Shown here: in pieces, positions 35,236-46,789 of the stretch
Layout: every line of letters begins with the position of its first letter
How positions within the stretch are numbered: the first letter of the stretch is position 1
Source: Pyronema omphalodes
Taxonomy: Eukaryota; Ascomycota; Pezizomycetes; Pezizales; Pyronemataceae
Reading direction: 5' to 3'
Length of the DNA stretch: 64,000 nucleotides
Assembly: GCA_024516155.1 (NCBI GenBank)
Contig: JAJJXM010000019.1
Coordinates: forward strand, 248,001-312,000
Made by a program: the position numbers and the translations under genes
Notes under the pieces: generated by a model
Told to the model about the DNA's origin: nothing
Databases searched by the model: none
What the model saw: the letters and a program-made list of their open reading frames with translations, nothing else

Positions 35236-35582
35236 TGGGATGTAGGGTTATTTATTTAATGACATAATATCTACTTGGGAGAGGAAGGAAATCAAGTAGA
35301 TAATGAATACTATTTTTCAAATACTGAATTCGCTATTTATTTTGTTTTTTGGAGGGCTTGGTGGCGCGGAGTTTAGGTTACTTGTAATAAAGAATTGGAA
35401 ATCGTAAAAAACAGCGGAAATGATATATCAAAGGTTTCTCAATGCAATAACACAAGGGGTTTATCTACACTACGCAAACAAACGAGACTTGAAAAATAAA
35501 CACAACAACACAAAACACACACACCGTCTGCCAATCATAAAACGTCATCTCCCAAACCAGCTGCTTTCTACAGAACGACCGT
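35236..35582. other. Convergent 3' spacer between GPN2 and VMA7
   Basis: These 347 bases separate two genes whose 3' ends face each other. It is AT-rich and holds only the presumed 3' untranslated regions. Confidence 0.5.
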
Positions 35583-36511
35583 TTACTCTCCAAAAAGTCT
35601 CTTGACACGACGCAAGACGGAGTCCTTCTCGGGATCGTAGGGGTGGTCTTTGCTAGGAATTTCTAGTACCGCGGGAAAAGCGGCCGTAAAGGTATCGATA
35701 CGGTAACGAATCTTTTCGGCGATCTATTGGCGATATTCCAATTAGTATTTATTCAGAATCCTTTTGTTTCACGCTTTCCAGTAAAGCAATATCAAAGCCC
35801 CACGTCTCAAAAGCCGGGTATATCTTCCTTCGCCGACGCAAGCCCCAGTGATCCCAGTGCACCCGGTGATCGAAACCACTGGAAGAAATTGGATAGCAGG
35901 GTAAATAAATAAAATAAAAAAACATACATGCTGGTTAATCAATAAGATTCCGATATCTTTTCTTTCGGTAAACTGATCGAATGCTTTTTCAATCTTGGAG
36001 GTTTCGGTTTGGGCATCGACGACGAGGAAGTTTTGTTCGCCGTTTTCGACGTGGCCTACTCCGGCGAGGAGAAGTCCTGTTACTGAATCCTGGGAGAGTT
36101 TGTTAGCTAGTTTGACTCGGAAATGTATGTTGTGAGGTTCCTCCAAGGCTCCATAGGTTTCGCAGGCTCGACAGGCTCAAAGGACTGCAGAGGTTATAAG
36201 GTCGTCTATAGCTCCTTATAGCCGTCCCGCAATCCCTTCAGAAGCCCCTCCAGCATTCATCAACCATAGCAATTTGTATACATCTGAGCGAAGAATTTGT
36301 AATTCCAGAAGTTCTCCAAGGTTCCATGAAACTGCGCGGTGCTTGTTGCTCCATGTTCGCGATACGTCACAAGAATGCGGAGGACGCGGTAAATGCTTTG
36401 GAGATATCTCGGGGGTTCCTGAAAAGAAAGCAGAGTCAGGAGGGTTTATCATACCTCATCGCCGATAACGGCCAGGAATTGCCGGTCTTTGTAGGCAGCG
36501 GGAGCAGCCAT
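35583..36511 (-). CDS. VMA7: V-type proton ATPase subunit F
   Basis: Subunit F sits in the central stalk of the V1 sector of the vacuolar proton pump and couples ATP hydrolysis to rotation. Exons are 36511-36455, 36089-35928 and 35723-35583, giving 119 residues, close to the family's usual length. Signature stretches are [47 protein letters not shown] and a C-terminal [16 protein letters not shown]. All splice sites are GT-AG and phase 0. The first intron (365 bases) and second (204) are long for so short a gene. Stop TAA. It is divergent from TSR4, sharing a promoter of about 256 bases. Confidence 0.96.
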
Positions 36512-36767
36512 GTTGGTGATGTAACGGAGGAGGTCAGCTTCAGGGCGGAGCTTGGTAGCTCGATGGCTGGGCTTCCCGAATCCCGTGATGAGCTAATGCA
36601 TGATTCCTCTTGATAGGGTTAGTGCGGGGTTTGGGCATGCTGCAGGAGCTAATTTTTATGCTCGCGGGGTATGGTGCACAGGCACCTTACCTCAATATTT
36701 ACTTCGCTGTACCGTGACCTTCGACAACTCACGAAAGTAACGAATCAGCACAGAGAAATATTGCAAA
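36512..36767. promoter_or_regulatory. Bidirectional promoter VMA7/TSR4
   Basis: Only 256 bases separate the two start codons, so both core promoters must lie here. I recognise no strong TATA box or specific factor site. Confidence 0.5.
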
Positions 36768-38075
36768 ATGGACTCCGACGAGGATATTCAGGATTACACT
36801 GAGACTACTGTTTTGCTCGGTTACGCGGAGGAGGACCCGGTTGGAAATGATACTGCTTCCCATCTTGGTGGCGCTCCTGTATGCTTTCCCAGTTGCCATA
36901 TTGCTCTTCTTTACTCCTTCTTCTACTCTCATTAGAATCTGCCGTTTAACAGATTAATTCTATAGACATGGCTCGCTCCTACCTCCCCCGCCGACGCCCG
37001 TCTCGCCAAATGCGCCTGCTGCAATAACCTCATGACTCTCCTCCTCCAACTTGACGGCAACCTGAAAGACTACCCCCACGAACGGATGTTCTACGTATTC
37101 GGCTGTCCCTCCAAGACCTGCCGTCGCAAGCCCGGATCAATCAAGGCCCTACGCGCCGTAAAAGTTTCCAAAGACTGGGAGGAGCGCCAAAAGAAAGATG
37201 CCGAAGAGAAAGCCAAGAAAGAAGCAGAAAAGAAGGCTACAGCAGCCGCTGCACCACGGCCAGGTGACATGCTTTTTGGAAGTGGAGGACTCGGAGGAGG
37301 AATGGGGGGAGCCAACCCCTTCGCCACTGCCGGAGCTCCTGCAAACCCTTTCAGCACCGGAGGAGCTTCTGCAAACCCTTTCGCTGCTAAACCCGCCGCC
37401 CCTGCACCAACTCCTGCAGCTCCTACCCCAGTTAAGACCTTGGAGAAGACTTTCGCTGAGAGTTTAAACATTTCTAAGCCCGCTGAACCCGCCCCAGAAC
37501 CCCTCCTCTACGGCCCCGCAGAGCCATGGCCTACACCTCTTCCCCACCAATACCCCAACTTCTACCTTGATGCAGACTACGAGACTTTGGCACCGGAAGA
37601 GAAGATTGAAGTCCCCAAGATCCAGGAGATTATCGACGAGGCTGATAATGCTGGAGATGCCCCTGTATCCAACAGTGATGCGGATGATGGTGTGTTGGAT
37701 ACTACGTTCCAGAAGTTTGCAGACCGAGTTGGACAGAACCCTGAACAAGTGCTACGGTACGAGCGTGGCGGTCAGCCGCTGTTGTATTCAGACAGTGATG
37801 AGGTGGCGAAGTTGTTGTTGGAGAAGGGAGGAAAGGAGTGTAGCATGAAGAGGGTACCGGCTTGCAAGGGCTGCGGCAAGAGAGATAGACAGTTTGAGTT
37901 CCAGCTTATGCCGCATGCTATTGCCGTGTTGGAGGGGGATTCTATGAGTTTGGATGGAATGGAGTGGGGAACTATTATCGTGGGAACTTGTAATTGTACC
38001 CCTAAGGTCAGGGATGGTAATGGAGTTGGATGGTGTGAGGAGTGGGTGGGTGTGCAGTGGGAGGGACAGAAGTAA
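36768..38075 (+). CDS. TSR4: PDCD2/Tsr4-like ribosomal protein chaperone
   Basis: Tsr4 and PDCD2 bind ribosomal protein uS5 (Rps2) and are needed for 20S pre-rRNA processing to 18S. Exons are 36768-36878 and 36966-38075 (406 residues). The N-terminal half contains LLGYAEED, then a cysteine set CACCNNLM and CPSKTCRR that can bind zinc. A Pro/Ala/Gly-rich linker with repeated NPFST/NPFAA units follows (about residues 135-190). The C-terminal PDCD2_C domain has VLRYERGGQPLLYSD, CKGCGKRDRQFEFQLMP and GTCNC. Stop TAA. The assignment is to the family; the yeast symbol is used by homology. Confidence 0.93.
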
Positions 38076-40289
38076 ACGGAATAGGATTTGCTGGGGGTGC
38101 GGGTGGGGGGGGGGGGGGGGGGTGGCTGATAGGATGTGCAGCATATGTGGAATATTTACGGATATTTGGGAGATGTTTGGGGCTTCACAAAGAGTTGGTG
38201 TTGGCGTACAAAAGTTGCTTTTGGATAACGTTTCTAGAATTACAATGTTTTTTTTTCTTTCGTAATCGATGATGTGGTGCAGCCAGACATGCTCCCATGG
38301 AAAAACTTACATTTCTCAAAAAAATAAGATCATAATGCGTAGTCCAAAAGACCTAACGCAAAAAAAACCCAGTTTTTTCGTGACCAAGGACGCAAATCCT
38401 GTTTGAAACAAATCTGAGCTTTTGTACAGAGACGATTTCAAACATCTCTAAGAAACGGAGGAAATTATAGATCAGAATGAGACAATTTCATATCCAGAGT
38501 GGGTAGGAGGAGATAAGGAGGTGGGTCGAGAATATATACCACTTACCTAGCCACCAGCAACCAGATTTTACATATCACGGTAGAATCAATATTGTTCAGC
38601 CTCACAGCTGGCGGCAAGCGTTCTTAATAAGTTACTCACGATCATCTCATATCCAATTGAGAATGTTGTTACAATGGTACCAGTAATCATTGCGACTATG
38701 GCAGTTTTGGAGTTTGGAATTCGGGGGTAGTCATTACTTATCACTCGATGTATGTGGGATGGTTGCAGTGAACTTAAAGGCGGAATACTGTAGAAGTTGT
38801 AATAGTGGTTGTATATATGACAGGTTGATTTTGATATTATTCACTCTTTTGATCTGGTCTGTAATAACTCTACTTCAAATAAGTTCTGTGGTGATCAACT
38901 GAAGGAGGCGATATGAGAGCCTAGAGGTCTGCATCGCTTGGATGTATCCATGCAAAAAATAGGGGCATGATGATATTGAATTCTACTTTTTTATTTTCAT
39001 CTTTTGTGATACAATTTATTACCCTGCCATTACTTTGAGACACAGTGTATAATTGATCAACCGCTTATTGCTTCACTTTGTTTGTATTCGTATCATCCTA
39101 GCTATGGATAGCTTTGTGCGTCCTTAGGGTTCGTGCTAATCATGTCGTATCACTCGCATATCTATGTCACTCACTGCTTTTTCTCACCCTTTTTTTTAAA
39201 AAAAAATAAAAAAATATTTACTCAGGGTAAAATGGAACTATCCAATTATAATTACTGGAAATTGCAAAATCCACTGCCGTTTCAAACTTGGGGCATAGTC
39301 GCGGTGAAGTTGAAGGAGGAGAATGAGACGGTCATTATATGTTGCTTACGAATTTGACGAAGACCTAGATTATACCGCGCCGGGTGACGTAGCCTTTGTA
39401 AGCCAGAGTACAACTTTTACATGTAGCGCTGTATCTTTCAGACGAAGCGCTAAAATTCTAGCAAAAATTTAGATTCAGAAACAGATTGAGATTCTTCAAA
39501 CTGCTCTAGTGAATGATCGCTATTATTTTTCCGACAGCAGTTAATAAAAAAAGCTAGTATTACGTGATCCAAAATAAGAATCTGTGTCGATATAGAAAAT
39601 GTAAAGCCCTCAATACAAGTTTTACATACTCTCATATTTATGGGGAAACCCGATACGTATCAAGTATTTAAAACAGGATTAAGATACACATTGGAGTCTT
39701 ACAGATGCTGGATATTTGGTGATGGTAGTGTGATGGTAGCGTGATAGCGGGGGATCTTAATTCCTAAGCTACATACATGATACGAGCTGTGTGAATTATG
39801 TATAAAACTGTTGTTGGGAATGTACAGTTAAGATATTTAAACTTATTGCAAAAAGCGTATGTAGAATGTAAGAAAATCGAGGGAGATCTAAGAAAGTTTA
39901 TGATAACTTGTAGAATGCCTTGTGTCAGCCGTAATGGGAGATATGTCCAAATACGAGAAAGTAGGTAGGTGAAAGCAAGTATATCAGTATATGATTAAAT
40001 CTGTAAGAAAAGAGTGAAAAGCGCGTCAAAAAAATCAAGTGGTCACATTCTGTAATGTTTTATCCGGATTTGAGTAGATATAGGGAGATAAACGAAGGAA
40101 GCCACCAAAAGTTCTGACGCAGGAAAAGTACTGAACGTATAGCTACCCATCGATCCCTAAGTTAAAATTATCCCGAAAATCAGTTTCAAAAACTACGGAA
40201 ACATCTGTCCGATGTATCTTCGCCGCGTCTATTTCGTTTTATCAACCACGCCTGGCGGAACAGACCTTCTCCTCAAGCTCTTTAATCTC
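38076..40289. other. AT-rich spacer with hairpin copy C
   Basis: Beyond the 3' end of TSR4, with its G-run near 38105-38122, this stretch has no recognisable gene. It contains hairpin copy C (38351-38450). Short frames near 38690-38900 and 39230-39360 both read G-M/I-VAV-L-K on the plus strand, a weak hint of a shared decayed element. Confidence 0.45.
38351..38450 (+). mobile_element. Hairpin repeat family, copy C (diverged)
   Basis: This copy starts ACCTAACGCAAA as copies A and B do, then reads CCCAG, a turn with GGACGCAAATCC, TGTTTGAAA, GAGCTTTTGTA and finally a GACGATTTCAAACATCTC stretch matching the second small hairpin of copy B. The arms are eroded and the stem is broken. Confidence 0.5.
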
Positions 40290-41430
40290 ACTCGACCTTC
40301 CATCTAGTTCTCTATATATATGTGTTTTCCAGATTTTCCACAGCTCTTGTAGTTTTTGGGTGATCCTCTCCAGGCGTACACCTGTTCATTTCGAAGGCCC
40401 TCTTTTGCAGCTCTTGTACCTCCTTTAACCTTCCAACATGTTCTATGTATGTTATTGCAAGATTGTGCATACATCGTCAAGTATCCAGGTATTCCTTTAC
40501 CAAGCGTGCATTTCCTCACTTCGAGAACCTTCTCTTTGACATCTTTCTCCTCCTTTAACGTTATATTCTGTTCTTTGTATGTCGTAGCAAGGTTTCCCGT
40601 AATCCTTAAAGTGTCTGGTTGCTCCTGTCCAGGCGTACGCCTGCTCATTTGGACAACTTTCTCTTACGGTTCTTGCGCCTCTTTCAGACGTCCAACTTTT
40701 GCAAGTGCACATCCAACATAATGCAAAGCATACATAGTTTTGGAGTCTTCTTCGCCGAACAGAACGTTTTATCGCTTGCGCGGCCGCTCGTGGGGTTTCA
40801 GAGATTCCAAATACCTCCCAAGTGCCTCAGAAAAATAATGTCCGGCCTTGGTACATAATCCACGCTTACTTCAAAAGCTTCCTCTAAACCCTCAAGTAAT
40901 GTCATCATGTGAGGCAGGTGAACTCGCCACACTGCCTAATTATCATATTCAAGATTGCGTAATGTACTGGCTAGGGCTGTAGACGCCTTTTGCAAAGCGG
41001 CATCCATTTTGCCAGATTTCAGATAGGTTTACATAGCCAGATAAAAGAGTGAATGTATTTTGCATCCCTTGCCTGATCCAAAGTCAACATTTGCTTGCCG
41101 TAGTATCTAAAAGTTGACAAGCTTGTCGAGTGCCTCGGAAATGAGGAAACCATCCTCGACGTCATCCTGATGGATTTGAAAGAGTAAACCCCGTGGTATC
41201 GTGTTTCTTTCTATACAGGCCATGAACCGGAGAAACGAGTCCGCCACTTGGACTGCTCCTGAATTTGACGAAAGCTGATCATAGAGATTGCCGTCAATAT
41301 TGTCTCCGCATTTCCGTAATTATCCCTTGAACGTTGTCGTACGGCTTTTCCAGTAGGCACGTGAGCTTCGGGGACTTCTGCTTGCTTTCAAAAATGCTGA
41401 GATACTCCGATGGGCTGATGGACCTCTTGA

Positions 41431-41478
41431 GTACAGATAGCGGCGTATATGAATATTCATATACGCCGCTATCTGTAC
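41431..41478. repeat. 48-bp perfect palindrome inside the dead NLR gene
   Basis: The half-site running from GTACAGATAGCGGCGTATAT to GAAT (41431-41454) is followed without any spacer by its exact reverse complement (41455-41478). On the minus strand one half continues the receptor reading (IVQ-IAAY, matching the conserved AIVQAAAYI stretch), so that half is probably ancestral and the other a local inverted copy. Confidence 0.9.
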
Positions 41479-41820
41479 GATTTCAAGCGGGTGATATTGT
41501 AGCTCTTTTGGGAGGCGCTATAAAGCAGTATTGGTGTTATCGTCTACGTCTGTTGCTTGTAGGTAGTTGTGGTAGAAAAGCTCCGTTGCTTTCCCCGGGT
41601 TCAGTTCTGGCTTGAACATGACATTTTGATTGGCCAGATTCCATGCGACCTCTCGGTGACTTGTTGTGATGATCATCAGATTCATTCCTTTAAAACTTCA
41701 GAGGATGAATTTTCCGATGCCATCGTGTGCGAAGGACAGGGTATCTTTTTCCTTGGAAACATTACTCCTGGACACAATGAGATAGAAATCAACATATTAT
41801 CAGCGTTATCGAGAACCAGT

Positions 41821-42965
41821 ACACATGCAGCCGAATGTTCCTCACACCAACTATTTTCCATAAACCATGAATGCTTGCTATACGTCCCATTTATGACGTA
41901 TAGACTCCTGGAGATTGATCTGATGATAAGCTTAATCCATATATATCATAATCTGTATTCTAGTTGTATTTCTATAGTGGAATTTATGAAAAAGATTCCT
42001 GAACCTTTTGACCCATCGATACCTGTTACCCCAGAACCCAGCGGAAGTTACTTACCCAGTTACCAGTTCTCAGTTGCCAGTGACCGACAATCAGTAATTA
42101 ACAATCAATAATTAACCATCAAAAGCCGTTGAATAGTCATGAAACGGTGGCTCTGAAAAGTCTGATTTTCAATCCCGTTGAGCCCCCAAAGCCCTTCTAT
42201 GCGCACACCTCCGGTTTATAACCCAGACATACAAACAGGCTAACAAAAAGAAGACCGGTAACATATTTCCATAATAAGAGTAAAGTCTGTGAAAACTGAA
42301 AACTCGACAACATAGTTCACAGAGAAGCTGAATAATGGTTTTATTAATGCTTTGGAAGAGATAAATAAAGACGGTAAAGCCGGAGAATAATAGATTTGGT
42401 AGGAGAACGAAAAAGAAGAAGACCCCCCCGATGGATGGTATGCACAGCATGAGGAAGACGGTGATGATGAATGAGACTATTATTCCAAAGAGATAAGGAA
42501 GTAGGACCATGGCGTTAATTGTTGATGTTGGTTTTGATAATAATCTTGATGTTGATGATCAATATTAATCTGATGTATGGCTTGAAAGGTGTAGCCTGAT
42601 GATGTCCCGGAAAAGGTGGTATGGCAAGGACTCAGAAGAAGGTTTGTGAAAGTGCTCGCGGTCAGACGTACGCTGAGCTAGTACTTGGAAGGAGAAAGAG
42701 AGACAGAAGGATGGAGATGAAAATCTTTGTAAGTGATATTGGATAACGAGCGAAGATACCATCGACAGAACAAACATAACGAGGAATGTGCGCTAAGGCA
42801 ACATCCACCCCACAAGCAGTCATGACACAGAGCATGGTTCAAGAGGCACCCTTCAGCAGGGTTACAAGTCACAAATGGCAAAATTAGAAGCAGGTACAAG
42901 TGACAGCGCATTCCCCGCGTTTAAGCTGTTTGTAGACTCTGTAATCCTTGTACCTGTTTGAGGAT
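41821..42965. mobile_element. 1.1-kb insertion splitting the NB-ARC pseudogene
   Basis: NB-ARC homology stops at about 42966 and resumes at about 41820. The intervening 1145 bases match no part of the family, and their ends are not intron-like. A five-base direct repeat CCAGT flanks it (41816-41820 and 42966-42970), compatible with a target-site duplication. No terminal inverted repeat was found. It carries the small membrane ORF at 42169-42510. Confidence 0.45.
42169..42510 (-). CDS. Hypothetical small membrane protein
   Basis: This is a 113-residue frame I do not recognise. It starts MVLLPYLFGIIVSF in a good context (GCC before ATGG) and behind a CA-rich leader. It has three or four hydrophobic segments (about residues 3-25, 28-52 and 80-98) and a basic tail with RR pairs. 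It lies wholly inside the insertion in the dead NB-ARC gene. AT-rich DNA favours hydrophobic frames, so it may be chance. Confidence 0.3.
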   Translation of the reverse strand: MVLLPYLFGIIVSFIITVFLMLCIPSIGGVFFFFVLLPNLLFSGFTVFIYLFQSINKTIIQLLCELCCRVFSFHRLYSYYGNMLPVFFLLACLYVWVINRRCAHRRALGAQRD

Positions 42966-43370
42966 CCAGTCTTAGCTCTCAGGGCGTTCCGGCCATCGTT
43001 TCACAATTAATCCACAATTATGCTTAGTATCATCGTGTCCGGGTATCTTGGCAAGAAATGCCAGCTTTTGGTAATCGGCGTCGAATTGTGCAACTTTTCC
43101 GGCATGGATCCAAAAGACCGGACGTTGATTTTGGTACTCGTATATAAAGGTAAGCAGATCCTGTGTTTTCCTAGATGTGAAATTAGCTGTCAGCGATAAA
43201 CATAATGCTTGATTGTAAGAAAATATTATACATACCTTATCCCCCGAGGTCACACAACGCAAGGAAAAGATGCCCAGTATTTTCTGACTGTCCGGATATG
43301 ATCCTCTACTGTCTGTAGCTCTTGAACTACACTGAAATGTGGGATTGGCCAATGAAACGTCTATCATTCT

Positions 43371-46300
43371 TGGGAAATGGAACCATTCAATAACTTACTT
43401 CGTTCTCAGATTATGGTCTGAAGGTTTATTCACTCTAATTTAGTAAAAGACACGAATATCATATTCCACGAGGATATATACCGCCCTTGAGCCCATCCAC
43501 CAGTTTTTCCATGTTAATATTTTATTTTTGTACTTTAGTGACGAGAGTTGTTTTTTCTCTTTTTTATTTCCTGGAATCCAAGCAAGCCCATCTTAGTCTC
43601 GAGTATATGCTGATGACACTCTTATACGGTGATTCAAGGGTTTGAAGTCTTGACATTGTAAGATTTTCGTCCAAATGGAAATCCTTGAAGCTTAGTACCA
43701 TAGTCGAGGCGGAGGGGGATCAAAGTAGAGCGGTGAGGAGAGAAGAGGAGAGAAGAGGAGAGAAAAGGAGAGAGAAGAAGAGCAGAGGAAAGCAGAGGCA
43801 GGTTACGAATGACGGGGTGAGAGTGTCAAGTCGAGAGTGCCGAGTGGGAAAAAGCAAACAGGGCTCCAAAATGTAACGACGAGAATGAAAACCAGCAGGA
43901 AGAAGGGAGGTGGCAACGGGCCTAAGAAATGAAGTACGCTCTGGGGCAAGACTCTAAGGTAACAGCGACTCAGCGAGAGCCTCGAAATCTATTTAGACTG
44001 TAGCATACGTCATAAGCTTAAGGTGTTGGGAATGTTCAAGAAAATCAAATCAAATCAAATCAAACCATTGCTAAGGCATCCATCTCGCGGTTGGTATTTT
44101 CCTCAGATTTCCACAAGTCAGAGGGCCCACTAATCAACGATTGCTTGTTCGTTTTCTCTGTCGATTTATCGCTAGACGCAATCTCAACGCTATACAGTCT
44201 TTTGGGCCGTTTGAAGTCCGAAAATTCCTGTGAAAGCCTGATGAGAGTACTAGCAATTAGAAGAAATCTCTTATAATTGGTCTGAGGGTTGGATTCCAAA
44301 TTCTATGAGCGACATCGGCGGTAAGATCTTTTTAACTTTGCCGCTCGACTTCGATATCGGTGATTTTCGAAATATTTATTGGCGCTTCAAGCTGCTCTGA
44401 TGAATCTATATCCTACCAAGCACGTCTTTATCAGATATCAAGCACACCATGTAATGCAAGACCTAGTCTAGCTACAGTCGCTACATCTATCGAAGGATAT
44501 AATGATTAACGTTCGCTGTCCGAAATTATCGCCGGAGAGAGTTGATAGACCGGATATGTAGAATAAGAAACCTTCGAAACGGCAGGAGTATTATTAACCG
44601 AATGTAGGATGAGAGTACTCGAATTCTGGAAAGGAACCTGCGAATGTGAAAGTAGTTTCGCCTTGCGGCGTTGAGGTGCTGATGTGCGGGGTTGAGTTCG
44701 AGAACGGATATATGCACATTAGCTCAGGACGGCTCTACTTGTACTCCGGTACTTTTGTTTCAGTGTGCTTGACATATTTCCATTAACCGTGATTATTTCA
44801 CAATAGTAAGGCACTACGATAAAATTTCGCCTCGAGGAACATAGCTTGGAAGTTGAATGGCTTCTGATTCGGTGCGTCATTATTTTCGCCACGAATGATG
44901 GTGCTGCTGAATGTAAATACATAACAGTTGGACAGTAATGAAGCATCATTCAGCCTCTAGTTATTGTAATGGCGCGCGCGGGGGAGAGGAAGGGTGGGGG
45001 GGGGGGGGGGGGGTAGGGACGGACGGATTGTCCAGGGAGCTCGCGGGCGGGCCGGGGTGAAACGGTGGGGGCAGGCGGGGGAACTGGACGGACGTAGGTC
45101 AAAGAGCAAACAGGATTAGAATTATCAAACGCAAAATGATGCGTAAAAAATCCTCCGTCAGGGCAGTCTTCACTCCTTGTATACAGCCAACTCTTTGTAA
45201 CTTGGCCGACAACTATCTACCGGAACCCCAGACACACACTATCACTCGGACCCCCGTCGCTCTCCTCGGTCTTCTTCCCTGTTCCCATAACCTAAAAATT
45301 CCACAATACTTCTCTTCGTTCTATTCATTTTGTTTTAGTTCTTTTTACCTTTATTTCTCTGTTGTAAAGTCCATGCCTCTTGCTTTAGGCCCCTCTTCAT
45401 CGTCCTCTCCCGGGTCCAGCTCCTCCTCTTCCTCGTTTATTGCCTCTTCCTGGCGGCTTGCCTCGTCTACAGGGAGGCGCCATGATAGTTAATTTCCAAA
45501 GCAGGCAATTAATTTTAAGCTCGCTTCTAAGGTCGCGACTCTTTCTTACAAAGTGGCAGTTTAGTACCTTGCATTTTATACTCATCAGCGTTGGATTGTA
45601 ACATGTACAATGTGGTATCAAGGCCCACTGTAGAAACTATCACGTCGTAAATGGGACTATATACATGTAGAAGAGGAGAGTTGATGTAAGCTGGATGTCT
45701 GTATAGATGTGTATGGTGCTCTGAATAGTGGTTAAATGCTGATGCATTTATCGATAGAGATCGACCCTTTGGGGGTTGTCACTCTTTTATTCTTCTTGGT
45801 TACGACCCCCGGGTTGACAACTTTTTAACTCTTGACCGCCGACGCCTATCTTTTTGATTACCTATGACTTAGCAGAGTATTCCAATATCATTGTCTTCCC
45901 GTAGGTAGCGCAACAAGATTGGCTTCCGGGATTCGAACCCGAGGCTGCACAGGAAAAACCAGTTCAGAGAACATGGAAACCCAAGACCCATTGGCGAAGT
46001 TTAAATTGCCATGGCAATCAACTCCAATACCTGCCGTAGCTCCCCCAGTTGGCACTATCGATTCGCCGGTTATCGACAGTTCCGCCGGTTTGATTTTCCG
46101 CCGGTTGTTGATTTTCCGCCGTGTATCAAGTCAAGGGTTACGCCGGAGTAGAAGTTGCTGCCGGGTGTTGGGGTTTCCGCCGAGTTGTCGAAAATGAGGC
46201 TACTCCGATGTAAAAGTTGACATCGGGATCGTCCAGCTTGTCCAGATTATCCAGAAAGGGTATATATGAAGTTCCAAAGATTCCTGAAGCGACAATATCA

Positions 46301-46780
46301 TCTATTGCCCTGTGGGCAATGAGAAGACAGAGTTGCTCGCGTATGATGGAGGTGAGAAAGAGATGGGGGAAAGGCGGGTTTTTATACTTTGGGGAGAGCC
46401 GGGTAGCTGAGATGAAAGTTTAGCCGATCAGTTGCCAAGAGAGGAATTGTTGCGCCAAGAAGTATACGATACATACTAGACAATGGTTGAGGGTATTTTG
46501 ACTAGACCCCCGAGTTTGGGGGTCGAAATTTGCATAGGATGTCGAACATTTTGTGCCAAGAATTGCATAGAATCCATCAGATAGATGGTTGATAGGACAG
46601 AAAATCAACTCCCAACGACGGTAATTAAGATACGGACAGAAAATCAATTGCCGCCTACTCATACCGTGCCAGGAAAAATAGAAGATGTCTTCAGTTATCA
46701 ATGGCTCTTTCAGCCTGCAAGTTCTAAACCACTGGCTGTTGATGGTTACAGTACGTATCTATCTTTCCTTCCCCGCTATT
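43371..46780. other. Degenerate spacer
   Basis: I see no intact gene. It contains a purine-rich GAGGAGAGAA tract (43733-43800), a G-run near 45000-45013 followed by GC-rich sequence, a weak LTR-like segment (45360-45603), and an isolated tRNA B-box-like string at 45930-45940. Most is probably decayed repeat DNA. Confidence 0.45.
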
Positions 46781-46789
46781 TCTACGGCG

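Larger units (their letters stand above)
40290..43345 (-). pseudogene. Dead NB-ARC/TPR (NLR-like, STAND) gene
   Basis: Read on the minus strand, fragments follow the order of fungal NB-ARC-TPR receptors. At 43345-42972: an N-terminal stretch, a corrupted P-loop (PRGIRKTQ in place of GLGGIGKTQ, with a stop just before and an intron within), then VFWIHAGKVAQFDADYQK and IPGHDD. At about 41820-41480: LVLDNADN, then ITTSHREVAWNL and HPLEIVQ. At about 41430-41095: winged-helix text ending ISEALDKLVNF. At about 40860-40290: at least four kinesin-light-chain-type TPRs (QEQPDTLRITGNLATTYKEQ, EKVLEVRKCTLG). Several frameshifts and stops separate the pieces, a 1.1-kb insertion splits the NB domain, and a palindrome interrupts it. 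Such proteins act in fungal self/non-self recognition; this copy cannot encode one. Confidence 0.8.

Noticed and set aside
38690..39357. Retroelement integrase fragment suggested by WQFWSLEFGG and GMVAVNLK
   Set aside because: The similarity is a few residues, no zinc-binding or DDE motif is present, and the second occurrence is equally weak.
45900..45960. tRNA gene suggested by GGTTCGAATCC on the minus strand
   Set aside because: No matching acceptor stem, D arm or anticodon arm is found at the right distance; it is an isolated B-box-like string.
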